Assembly (NCBI RefSeq): GCF_000306785.1
Contig: NC_017955.1
Location: 4,030,001 to 4,094,000, forward strand
Source of the DNA: Modestobacter italicus
GTDB lineage: Bacteria > Actinomycetota > Actinomycetes > Mycobacteriales > Geodermatophilaceae
Direction of reading: 5' to 3'
Length of the DNA stretch: 64,000 nucleotides
Under the pieces are notes generated by a model, which did no database searches, was not told where the DNA came from, and worked only from the letters and a program-made list of their open reading frames with translations. This document shows, piece by piece, positions 16,950 to 24,611 of the stretch (its first letter is position 1; each line of letters begins with the position of its first letter). The translations under genes and the position numbers were made by a program.

Positions 16950-17694
16950 GCTTCGGCGCCTGGCTCAGCCACTCGGCGAAGGTCTGCCGGCCCCGGTCGG
17001 CGCCCGGGCCGGGCACGAGGACGCCCGCGCGCAGCCGCCGCCTTAAGGGGCCGGGGAGCGGCACCCGCAGGGCGCGTCGCCGCTCCCCGGTGGCGGTGAG
17101 GAAGCGGCGCACCTGGTCGGCGAGCTCGGCCTCCTCGGGGCCACCCAGGTCGGTCGCCCGGCCGCGCGGGGGGCCGGCGGCCAGCGCGACCAGGGCGCCG
17201 GCGACCTCGGCGGCGGCCACCGTGGCGGTGCGCATCGCCGGGACGACGACGAACGGCCCGACCGAGGTGCGCTGCACCAGCTGCGGGACGAACTCGTGGA
17301 ACTGGGTCGCCCGCAGCAGCGTCCACGGCAGCGGACCGGCCGCCACCAGGCGCTCCTGCTCGACCTTGCCCGCGTAGTAGCCGCTCGTCTCGTCGTCGAT
17401 GCCGACGATCGACAGCGCCACGTGGTGCGGCACCAACGCCGCCTGCCCGGCGGCGAGCAGGTGGGTGGTGGCCCGGCGGAAGAAGCCGACCGCCGTCCGG
17501 GTGGAGGTGCTGGCCACGCTGGTGACGTCGATGACGGCGTCCGCCCCGGCCAGCGCGGCGGCCAGGCCGTCGCCGCTGACGACGTCCTGACCAGTGCTCC
17601 GCGACAGCGGGACGACGTCGTGCCCCGCCGCCCGCGCCTGCGCGACGACGTGCCGACCCACCACCCCGGTCCCACCGGCGACGACGAGCCTCAT
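16942..17694 (-). CDS. NAD(P)-binding SDR/NmrA-like protein
   Basis: 250 residues. Rossmann start MRLVVAGGTGVVGRHVV gives GxxGxxG; the rest (HHVALSIVGID, YYAGKVEQERLV) follows atypical SDR proteins related to NmrA and YtfG, with a YxxxK active-site pair. Such proteins act as quinone or flavin reductases or as redox sensors. It lies downstream of, and on the same strand as, the FAD monooxygenase with an 82-bp gap. Confidence 0.86.
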   Translation of the reverse strand: MRLVVAGGTGVVGRHVVAQARAAGHDVVPLSRSTGQDVVSGDGLAAALAGADAVIDVTSVASTSTRTAVGFFRRATTHLLAAGQAALVPHHVALSIVGIDDETSGYYAGKVEQERLVAAGPLPWTLLRATQFHEFVPQLVQRTSVGPFVVVPAMRTATVAAAEVAGALVALAAGPPRGRATDLGGPEEAELADQVRRFLTATGERRRALRVPLPGPLRRRLRAGVLVPGPGADRGRQTFAEWLSQAPKLS

Positions 17695-17776
17695 CGGCCG
17701 ACCTCCACTGCGCGCTCTCCGAACACGGGGAGCAGTGTGCCGACCGCCGGTGCCGAGGTCGAGTGCGCGATTCGGG

Positions 17777-19279
17777 TCAGCGGTAGACGAGGGTCCCGTC
17801 GTCGAGGTCGGCGGCGGGGAGGATCTCCCGCTCCTCGACGTACTCGTGCAGGTGGGTCCACGGCTCCCGGTCGCCCTGCTTGGGCATCAGGTGCAGCGAG
17901 CGGGCGAGGTAGCCGGGGTTGAAGTTGGCCGGGTCGACCCACGGCCCGAGCGGCATGTCGGCGTCCTCGGGGCGCAGCTCCGGGACGACCATCGACGCCC
18001 CCTTCTCGTCCATGTGCGCGAGCAGCCGGCAGACGAAGTCGCTGATCAGGTCGGCGCGCAGGGTCCAGCTGTGCCGGAAGTAGCCGAACACGTAGGCGAG
18101 GTTCGGCAGCCCGGTGAACATCAGCCCGCGGTAGGTGACGGTCTCGGCGAAGTCCACCGGCCGACCGTCGACGGTGAAGGCGATGTCGCCGAAGACGCTG
18201 AGGTCGAAGCCGGTGGCGGTGACGATGACGTCGGCCTCGAGCTCCTCCCCGGACGACGTCCGGATGCCGGTCTCGGTGAACGTCTCGATCGTATCGGTGA
18301 CGACGGAGGCCTTCCCCTCGCGGATCGCGGTGAACAGGTCCCCGTCGGGGAGGACGGCGATGCGCTGCTGCCACGGCCGGTAGGAGGGGTTGAAGTGCTT
18401 GTCGATGTCGACGTCCGGCGGCAGCTGCGGGCGCATCGACTCGATGAGGAACTCCCGGGCCAGGTCCGGGGACTCGGCCGAGATCCGGGTCAGCTCGTTG
18501 AGCTCGGCGATGTAGGCGCGGCGGAGGATCTCGTGCGTCCACTCCTCCGGGACGTCGAGCGCGCGCAGCGTCGTCGCCAGCTCGTGGGTCTTGGGACGGG
18601 CGAAGAAGAAGGTGGGCGAGCGCTGCAGCATGGTCACGTGCGCGGCGGTCTCGGCGATGGCCGGGATGAGCGTCGCGGCGGTCGCGCCGGAGCCGATGAC
18701 GACCACCTGCTTGCCGGTGAGGTCCAGGTCCGCGGGCCACTGCTGCGGGTGGACGACCGTGCCGCGGAACCGGTCGGTGCCCGGCCACTCGGGCGTGTAG
18801 CCCTGGTCGTGCTTGTAGTAGCCCTGGCACATCCAGAGGAAGTCGGTGGTGAACACCAGCTCCTCACCGGTGTCGCCGCGGGTGACCTCGACGGTCCAGC
18901 GGCGGTCGTCGGACGACCAGGTGGCGGCGGTGACCCGCTGCTCGTGGCGGATGTGGTCGTCCAGGCCGTTCTCCCGGATGACCTCGTCGAGGTAGCGGAG
19001 GATCTCCTCGGACGACGCGATGGACGGCCCGCGCCAGGGCTTGAACCGGTAGCCGAAGGTGAACAGGTCGCTGTCGGACCGGACGCCGGGGTACTGGTGG
19101 GTCTTCCACGTGCCCCCGTGGCTCTCCAGGGCGTCGAGGACGACGAGCGACTTGCCGGGGAACCGTTCCTTGAGGTGGTAGGCGGCCCCGATCCCGGAGA
19201 TGCCCGCGCCCACGATCAGCACGTCGACGTGCTCGACCCGCTGGTCGGTGGTCGTCCCGGCCGGCTGCGTCATCGTCAT
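17777..19279 (-). CDS. Flavin-containing (Baeyer-Villiger-type) monooxygenase
   Basis: 500 residues from ATG 19279 (GAGGGGGA upstream). Two Rossmann fingerprints, GAGISG near residue 25 and GSGATA near 192, flank the Baeyer-Villiger hallmark FRGTVVHPQQWP (FxGxxxHxxxWP) around residue 170. These enzymes use NADPH and O2 to insert oxygen next to a ketone or oxidise heteroatoms. No operon partner is obvious; the divergent alpha/beta hydrolase could hydrolyse the ester product, a pairing common in ketone catabolism. This link is inference. Confidence 0.92.
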   Translation of the reverse strand: MTMTQPAGTTTDQRVEHVDVLIVGAGISGIGAAYHLKERFPGKSLVVLDALESHGGTWKTHQYPGVRSDSDLFTFGYRFKPWRGPSIASSEEILRYLDEVIRENGLDDHIRHEQRVTAATWSSDDRRWTVEVTRGDTGEELVFTTDFLWMCQGYYKHDQGYTPEWPGTDRFRGTVVHPQQWPADLDLTGKQVVVIGSGATAATLIPAIAETAAHVTMLQRSPTFFFARPKTHELATTLRALDVPEEWTHEILRRAYIAELNELTRISAESPDLAREFLIESMRPQLPPDVDIDKHFNPSYRPWQQRIAVLPDGDLFTAIREGKASVVTDTIETFTETGIRTSSGEELEADVIVTATGFDLSVFGDIAFTVDGRPVDFAETVTYRGLMFTGLPNLAYVFGYFRHSWTLRADLISDFVCRLLAHMDEKGASMVVPELRPEDADMPLGPWVDPANFNPGYLARSLHLMPKQGDREPWTHLHEYVEEREILPAADLDDGTLVYR

Positions 19280-19400
19280 GCTCGTCCCCCTCGGTCCGTG
19301 CGCCAGTGCACCCCGTGGTTCTACCCCCATTGGCGTTGATCATGTGATGTGGACCACACTCGGCCGGGACGACGTTCCTCGGCCGAGCACGGGAGTCCCG

Positions 19401-20234
19401 TTGAGCACACCGACCATCCACGAGCCGCGCACCGTCGACGTCGGGGACATCACCGTCGCCGTCCAGGAGTACGGCGAGGGCGAGCCGTTGCTGATCATCA
19501 ACGGCACGAGCCAGTCGCTGGGCTTCTGGGTGGAGCTGGCGCAGGCGTGGGCCGGCCGGCACCGGGTGGTCACCTACGACCTGCGCGGGATGGGCGGCTC
19601 GACCCGCGGCGCGGACCCGTTCAGCGTGCGGTCGCTGGCCGATGACGCGCTCGGCCTGCTCGACGCGCTGGAGATCGAGCGCACCCACGTGCTCGGCTAT
19701 TCGCTGGGCAGTGCGATCGCGCAGGAGGTGGCGCTGGCCGCACCGGACCGGGTCGCCTCACTCGTCCTGTACTGCACGTGGGCCCGGTCGGACGGCTTCC
19801 AGCGGGCGATGATGACCGGACTCGCGCACCCCTGGCGGATCGGCGACGTCGAGGCAGGGCTGGGCGCGCTCGGTGTGGCGTTCTCCCCGCAGCTGCTGGA
19901 CAGCCCGGAGTTCGGGAAGCTGATCACCGAGCTGCTGCCGCTGTTCCCGTCGACGCCGGAGCAGGTCCAGACCTGCGCCGAGCAGTGGGACGCCGACATG
20001 GGCCACGACACGCTCGACCGGCTGGGCCTGATCGCCGCGCCGACGCTGGTGGTCGCCGGCGAGCAGGACCTGCTGACCCCGCCGTGGCACGGCAAGCAGG
20101 TCGCCGAGGCGATCCCCGGCGCGCGGCTGGAGATGTTCACCGGCCCGGGCTCCAGCCACGCGCTCGGCATGGAGCGCGCCGAGGAGTTCGTCCCTCTGGT
20201 CGCCGACTTCCTCGCCGCCCACCCCATGTCCTGA
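19401..20234 (+). CDS. Alpha/beta fold hydrolase
   Basis: 277 residues from TTG 19401, preferred because GGGAG sits five bases upstream; an ATG at 19347 is a longer alternative. Motifs: GYSLGSAIAQE (nucleophile elbow), VAGEQDLLTP (acid) and GSSHALG (His), with YDLRGMGGST in the strand order of the lactonase/3-oxoadipate enol-lactonase-like group. Divergent from the Baeyer-Villiger-type monooxygenase, with a 121-bp shared region rich in possible regulatory sites. Confidence 0.88.
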   Translation: MSTPTIHEPRTVDVGDITVAVQEYGEGEPLLIINGTSQSLGFWVELAQAWAGRHRVVTYDLRGMGGSTRGADPFSVRSLADDALGLLDALEIERTHVLGYSLGSAIAQEVALAAPDRVASLVLYCTWARSDGFQRAMMTGLAHPWRIGDVEAGLGALGVAFSPQLLDSPEFGKLITELLPLFPSTPEQVQTCAEQWDADMGHDTLDRLGLIAAPTLVVAGEQDLLTPPWHGKQVAEAIPGARLEMFTGPGSSHALGMERAEEFVPLVADFLAAHPMS

Positions 20235-20252
20235 CCCCGTCCGCCGTCGTCT

Positions 20253-20274
20253 CACCAAGAGCGCGCTCTTGGTG
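20253..20274. repeat. Perfect GCGCGC-family palindrome
   Basis: A perfect 22-bp palindrome with arms CACCAAGAGCG and CGCTCTTGGTG, between the stops of two convergent genes. Probable bidirectional terminator and member of the dispersed family. Confidence 0.8.
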
Positions 20275-20292
20275 GCGGGAAGCCGGGAAGGC

Positions 20293-20973
20293 TCAGGCGG
20301 CGGGCAGGTGACCGGCGAGATGCCGCACGAGCGCGCCGCGGGTGGCGGGACTCAACGGCCCCTGCTTGAGCAGCCGGCGGACCACACCTCTGGGACCCAG
20401 CAGCGCGATGCCGTCGAGCTGGTTGTCGACGAGTGGCAGGTCAGCGTCCACGAAGCAGAGTGCGAGGTGGACGGTTACCGACGTGCCGTCAGGTAGCTGG
20501 TCGAGGACGCGGCGAACGACCTGGTGTTGGCGCTGGACCGAGTCGAGGAGGCGCGTCTGGTCGTGCCCACGGATCAGCAGCTGCTGCTCCGGCCGGGACA
20601 GCAGACCACCACGCCGCTTGATGCGGACCGCGGCTCCTCGGTAGCGCTTGACGTCCACGATGTGCACGCCGTTCGGAGCAACAGCCAGGACGTCGATGTC
20701 GCCGTCCCGCCCCCGCGGGCTCAGCCGCCGGTTGAAGAGGAACTCGACCTCGTCGCCGCAACGCCGCATCAACTGCTCGGCGACCTGGACCTCGGCGGTC
20801 GCACCGCGTCGGAAGTTCGCCGTGGTCGCCGGCTCATCACCGAGGGCGAGGATCAGACCACCCAGGCGCGGGTGACGGCTCCGCACCTCCCGCTCCCGCC
20901 TGGTTCGCCGTTGCTCGTACTCGCGTAACAACGACCCACCTGGCGTCCCGCGATCGAGGTCCCCCCGCTCCAT
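20293..20973 (-). CDS. NERD domain nuclease-related protein
   Basis: 226 residues. The NERD motif reads GATAEVQVAEQLMRRCGDEVEFLFNRRLSP, then GDIDVLAVAPNGVHIVDVKRY: a D-x-D followed by the hydrophobic-DxK pair typical of PD-(D/E)XK-like active sites. It is a soluble, stand-alone NERD protein, usually of unknown role and often near DNA-processing genes. The nearby phosphorothioate-dependent endonuclease and EEP nuclease suggest a nucleic-acid processing role. Confidence 0.82.
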   Translation of the reverse strand: MERGDLDRGTPGGSLLREYEQRRTRREREVRSRHPRLGGLILALGDEPATTANFRRGATAEVQVAEQLMRRCGDEVEFLFNRRLSPRGRDGDIDVLAVAPNGVHIVDVKRYRGAAVRIKRRGGLLSRPEQQLLIRGHDQTRLLDSVQRQHQVVRRVLDQLPDGTSVTVHLALCFVDADLPLVDNQLDGIALLGPRGVVRRLLKQGPLSPATRGALVRHLAGHLPAA

Positions 20974-21137
20974 GGCAACAGTGGACCGCCAGCTGGGCTC
21001 TCGGCGCGTCCCTCGTGCGGGTGTCCCACGGGACGGCTGCTTCCCGAGTGCACCGACGGGACCATCGGCGTCAGCACGAGGGGACGCGCGCAGAGCGGCT
21101 CCGACGAGGACCTCGCGACGTCAGCGAGGCTGACCGC

Positions 21138-22034
21138 ATGACGAGCACCGCGGTCACGGACGACGTACTGGCGGCCTTCTCTTCGCTGCGACAGCACCAG
21201 CGCAACGGCCAGCGCTCCCCGCACAAGCCGTTGCTCGCGCTCTTGGCCCTGGGACGGCTGGCCGCCACCGGCTCGAGCGACGTGCCGTGGTCGGTGGCCG
21301 AGCAGGAGCTGGCCGACCTCATCGCCGAGTTCGGGCCGGCGTCCAACACCGGGCGAGCGCAGAGCGCTGCCTATCCGTTCACCCGGCTCCGGGCGGACGG
21401 CATCTGGACGTTGGATGCGGACGTCGGAGACGACAAGGTGTCGCCGCTGCGCGCGGGCGTCACCGGCCGGTTCGAGGCGTCCCTGGAGCGGCGGCTCTGG
21501 GACGATCCGGCGCTGCTCGAGACCGTTGCGCGGACACTCGTGGACTCCCACTTCCCACCGACCGTGGCTGGCGACGTCCTGGTGGCCGTGGGCCTGGATG
21601 CAGAGGTGCCGCCGACCGAGCTGCCCTCCACGACGGTGCGGAAGCGGAGTCAGGCCTGGCGGACTGCCGTGCTGCAGGCCTGGGACGAGCAGTGCGCCTT
21701 CTGCGGGTTCGACGGTCGATCCGGCGGGATGGCCATCGGCGTCGAGGCGGCGCACGTGCGGTGGTTCGCGCTGGACGGTCCAGACGATCTGGACAACGGG
21801 CTGGCTCTCTGCTCGCTCCACCACAAGCTGTTCGACCGCGGCGCCCTCGGACTGGACGACGGGCTCACGGTCATCGTGTCGCAGCGGTTCTCGGCGCGGA
21901 CGCCGTCCGGGCGGGCGGTCTACGCACTGCATGGCCGCCCACTCGACCCCCGTCCGGGCACCCAGCCTCCCGCCGCCTCCCACGTCAGCTGGCACCGCCG
22001 TCAGGTCTTCCAGGGGACGCCGCTCGCGGGCTGA
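21138..22034 (+). CDS. Phosphorothioated-DNA-binding HNH restriction endonuclease
   Basis: 298 residues. The layout matches the SBD-HNH proteins (ScoMcrA-like) that bind phosphorothioate-modified DNA and cut nearby: an N-terminal helical part (RQHQRNGQRSPHKPLLALLALGRL), a sulfur-binding domain in the middle, and an HNH nuclease with CAFCGFDGRSGG near residue 185, AAHVRWF near 206 and LCSLHHKLFDRG. Such enzymes target DNA with Dnd-type sulfur backbones, so a host must lack that modification. No dnd genes are visible in this window, consistent with a modification-dependent (type IV) enzyme. Confidence 0.86.
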   Translation: MTSTAVTDDVLAAFSSLRQHQRNGQRSPHKPLLALLALGRLAATGSSDVPWSVAEQELADLIAEFGPASNTGRAQSAAYPFTRLRADGIWTLDADVGDDKVSPLRAGVTGRFEASLERRLWDDPALLETVARTLVDSHFPPTVAGDVLVAVGLDAEVPPTELPSTTVRKRSQAWRTAVLQAWDEQCAFCGFDGRSGGMAIGVEAAHVRWFALDGPDDLDNGLALCSLHHKLFDRGALGLDDGLTVIVSQRFSARTPSGRAVYALHGRPLDPRPGTQPPAASHVSWHRRQVFQGTPLAG

Positions 22035-22102
22035 CCACCCGCCGGGGTGACGTCGACGCTCGAGCCGATCACGGCGCGGCTGCCCGCTGTTCTGATGAGC
22101 CG

Positions 22103-22822
22103 GTGAAGCTGGCGACCTGGAACTGCTGCGGGAAGTTCGGCACGAACCTCCCCCACCTCCTCGGCGAGGGTGTCGACGTGGCCGTCGTCTGCGAGGCCTC
22201 GTCGCTGCCCGAGTGGCCGACCGGCGCCGGCGATCGAGCAGTGACGCACCTGAGCCACCGTGTGACGCCGGAGAGCCCGAAGGAGCTGGCCGTCCTCGCC
22301 TGCGCACCGTGGTCGGTCAGCCGCCACGAGCGGGCCGACTCGGCGCCCGCGTGGACGCTGCCGGTGCGGGTCGACGGACCGGTGCCCTTCGTCCTCGTCG
22401 GCGTGTGGACGGTGGTCTCTCCCGGTCAGCCGAGCTACGTCGACCAGCTCGACCGGGCGGCCGACTGGATCGAGCAGCTGGACACGTCCGAGCCGGTCGT
22501 GCTGGCCGGCGACTTCAACGCACCGATCAGCTCGAGCCAGAGCCAGTACCGCACGGTCGTCAGCCGGCTCGAGGACCTCGGCCTAGTGGACGCCTACCGC
22601 GCGACCCGAAGTCTGGATGCCGACGAGTCACCCGTTGACCCGACCTACTTCCACCACTGGCGGCAGGACCGGCCCTTCCACATCGACCACCTGATGGTGC
22701 CGTCCGCCTGGAGCGACGCCCTCACCGTCCAGGTCGGCGACTTCGGCACCTGGGTGGCATCACGGCGCAGCGACCACGTCCCGCTGATCGCCGACATCAA
22801 GGACGACGTCGCCGACGTCTGA
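22103..22822 (+). CDS. Endonuclease/exonuclease/phosphatase family protein
   Basis: 239 residues from GTG 22103. EEP fold motifs are complete: KLATWNCCGKF (first metal-binding Asn), EASSLPEW, LAGDFNAPI (GDFN), and the terminal SDHVPLIADI (SDH). Enzymes of this fold cut nucleic acids, phosphoinositides or sphingomyelin, and the short size points to nuclease or phosphatase. It follows the phosphorothioate-dependent endonuclease by 68 bp on the same strand, suggesting one functional unit. Confidence 0.86.
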   Translation: MKLATWNCCGKFGTNLPHLLGEGVDVAVVCEASSLPEWPTGAGDRAVTHLSHRVTPESPKELAVLACAPWSVSRHERADSAPAWTLPVRVDGPVPFVLVGVWTVVSPGQPSYVDQLDRAADWIEQLDTSEPVVLAGDFNAPISSSQSQYRTVVSRLEDLGLVDAYRATRSLDADESPVDPTYFHHWRQDRPFHIDHLMVPSAWSDALTVQVGDFGTWVASRRSDHVPLIADIKDDVADV

Positions 22823-22831
22823 CGGTCGTTC

Positions 22832-22857
22832 TCCGCCAAAGGCGCGCTCTTGGCGGA
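22832..22857. repeat. GCGCGC-family palindrome
   Basis: 26-bp quasi-palindrome, arms TCCGCCAAAGGCG and CGCTCTTGGCGGA (11 of 13 paired), between the EEP stop and the stop of the next, convergent gene. Same family as 20253-20274. Confidence 0.78.
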
Positions 22858-22872
22858 CGGCCGACGAAAGGC

Positions 22873-23406
22873 TCAGGCGGCGAGGGGCAGGGCGTCGGTC
22901 GTGGCCCAGCCGGGCGGCAGTGCGCGGGCGAGCTCGCCGCCGCGGACGGCGAGGAACGGGCGGGTGAGGCGCTCCTTCTCGATCCGGTCCCAGACGGCCA
23001 GCAGCTGCGACACCCAGCGCGCCAGGGTCAGCGCGTCGCTGGCCAGCGGGTCGCCGGCGACCTCGGCGCGAGGCCGGGTGGGGATCCGCGGCCAGCGCGG
23101 GGTCACCAGGCTGCGCTTGGACGACGGCAGAGACGCGACGTGCGCGGCGAAGGCGGTGTCCAGCGCGCTGGTCTCAGCGACGATGGCCATCGCCAGGGCG
23201 CCCACGTCGGCACCGCGGCCGAAGCGGAGCGCGGCCTTCTCGGTGGTGACGAGCACCCGGCCCACCAGCAGCCGGGCGATCCGGTCGTCGTCGGACGGCA
23301 GCACCCAGGCGCCGGCCATCGTCGACTCCAGGCCCTCGCCGACGTTCACGTGCCAACCCACGACCCGGTCCTCGACCGGCTGGTCGATGACGACGACTCC
23401 GCGCAT
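22873..23406 (-). CDS. Hypothetical protein
   Basis: 177 residues from ATG 23406 (AGGAG six bases upstream). No recognised family. The N-terminus (MRGVVVIDQPVEDRVVGWHVN) is followed by a mainly helical section and a basic C-terminal part. No signal peptide, membrane segment or cysteine cluster. Its composition matches the neighbours, so it is probably an ordinary chromosomal gene. Confidence 0.6.
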   Translation of the reverse strand: MRGVVVIDQPVEDRVVGWHVNVGEGLESTMAGAWVLPSDDDRIARLLVGRVLVTTEKAALRFGRGADVGALAMAIVAETSALDTAFAAHVASLPSSKRSLVTPRWPRIPTRPRAEVAGDPLASDALTLARWVSQLLAVWDRIEKERLTRPFLAVRGGELARALPPGWATTDALPLAA

Positions 23407-23556
23407 CTCGTTCTCCTGGCACTGAGCGACCGGTCCGTTCCGGCGTGTGGGTGCAACGTGGCAGAGGAAACGCGCCCGACTGATCAACGTCGCGAAGTCG
23501 TGACATCACCCGTCCCGAACGCCACACGAGTCGCAGTGGGCGCCCCGGCGGACTCC

Positions 23557-23877
23557 TCAGGTCGTCGGCAGCGCGTCCCGCCACTCGATCCCGCGGCTCT
23601 CCGCGGCGACGGCGTCCATCACGTCCATCACCGGTTCGACGGTGAAGGAGAAGGCCGCGAACACGGTGCAGAGGAACTGCAGGTCCTCGGCGCTGTCGGT
23701 CTCGATGACGGCGTAGCCGCCGAACTCGCCGACGCGGACGAGGAACTGGTGGAACGTCAGGCTCTCGGGCATGTCCCAGACCGCGAAGACGGACAGGATC
23801 CGCTTCTGCGCGGCTTCGTACTCGGCGGCCGAGCCGGTCGGCCGCTCCCGCCAGGTCACGAGGTACTTCATCGCCAT
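23557..23877 (-). CDS. DUF3303-like small protein
   Basis: 106 residues with GGTGAGG ahead of the ATG. The text KYLVTWRERPTGSAAEYEAAQKR, HQFLVRVGEFGGYAVIETDS and the terminal hydrophobic segment follow the small dimeric alpha/beta (ferredoxin-like) pattern that DUF3303-type proteins show. Function unknown. Divergent from the HAD gene at 24049. Confidence 0.68.
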   Translation of the reverse strand: MAMKYLVTWRERPTGSAAEYEAAQKRILSVFAVWDMPESLTFHQFLVRVGEFGGYAVIETDSAEDLQFLCTVFAAFSFTVEPVMDVMDAVAAESRGIEWRDALPTT

Positions 23878-24048
23878 CTCACCTCACCAGCGATCGGGTG
23901 CGAACACGCTTCGCCCGGCCGCTACGGCTCACAAGCGACGTGGCCACGAGTCGCCGGTCGCCGAGCCGCGAGCACGCATGTCCCTCACCGTCCGCAGCCG
24001 GGACCGCCCATGCGGCAAGGTGGAGCGATCGCCGTCCCGAGGAGCGAC

Positions 24049-24564
24049 ATGTCATCGATCCGCCCGCCGCTCCTCCTGCTGGACGTCGACGGGGTGCTCA
24101 ACGCGATGCGCTGGGAGCTGCCGCCGGGTTGGCAGCAGGGCACCTTCAACGGCTACGTGCTGTCCTGGGACCCTACGGTCATCGCCCGGCTGCGCGCGCT
24201 GCACGAGTCCGGCCGGGTGGAGATCCAGTGGCTGACCACCTGGGCGGAGAACGCCGACCTGCTGCTCGCCGAGCCGCTGGGCCTGCCGCGCGGACTGCGC
24301 GAGCGCTCCGGCGGACGCGCCAAGCCCACCGGCTTCGTGGGTCGGCTGGGCGGGCAGTCCGGCTGGTGGAAGCTCACCGCCGCGCAGGAGGTGGCCGAGG
24401 AGGACCCCGGCCGGCGGATCGTCTGGATCGACGACGACCTGGCCGAGCAGGCCGCGGAGACCGGCGAGTGGCTCGCCGCGAACCCGCACGTCCTCGTCAT
24501 CGCACCCGACCTGTTCACCGGCCTGACCCACGAGCAGCTCGACGCCGTCGAGGCATGGCTGTAG
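24049..24564 (+). CDS. HAD domain hydrolase-like protein
   Basis: 171 residues, ATG with GAGGAG upstream. Opens PLLLLDVDGVLNAMRW, giving the HAD motif DxDGVLN; later GRVEIQWLTTWAENA and RIVWIDDDLAEQ supply motifs II and IV. This is the short, capless group common in Actinomycetota, whose substrates are unknown. It stands alone. Confidence 0.84.
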   Translation: MSSIRPPLLLLDVDGVLNAMRWELPPGWQQGTFNGYVLSWDPTVIARLRALHESGRVEIQWLTTWAENADLLLAEPLGLPRGLRERSGGRAKPTGFVGRLGGQSGWWKLTAAQEVAEEDPGRRIVWIDDDLAEQAAETGEWLAANPHVLVIAPDLFTGLTHEQLDAVEAWL

Positions 24565-24611
24565 TGGAGTGCCAGCGCGCGGAAAACGATGCGCTGGCAC
24601 TCCACAAGAGC

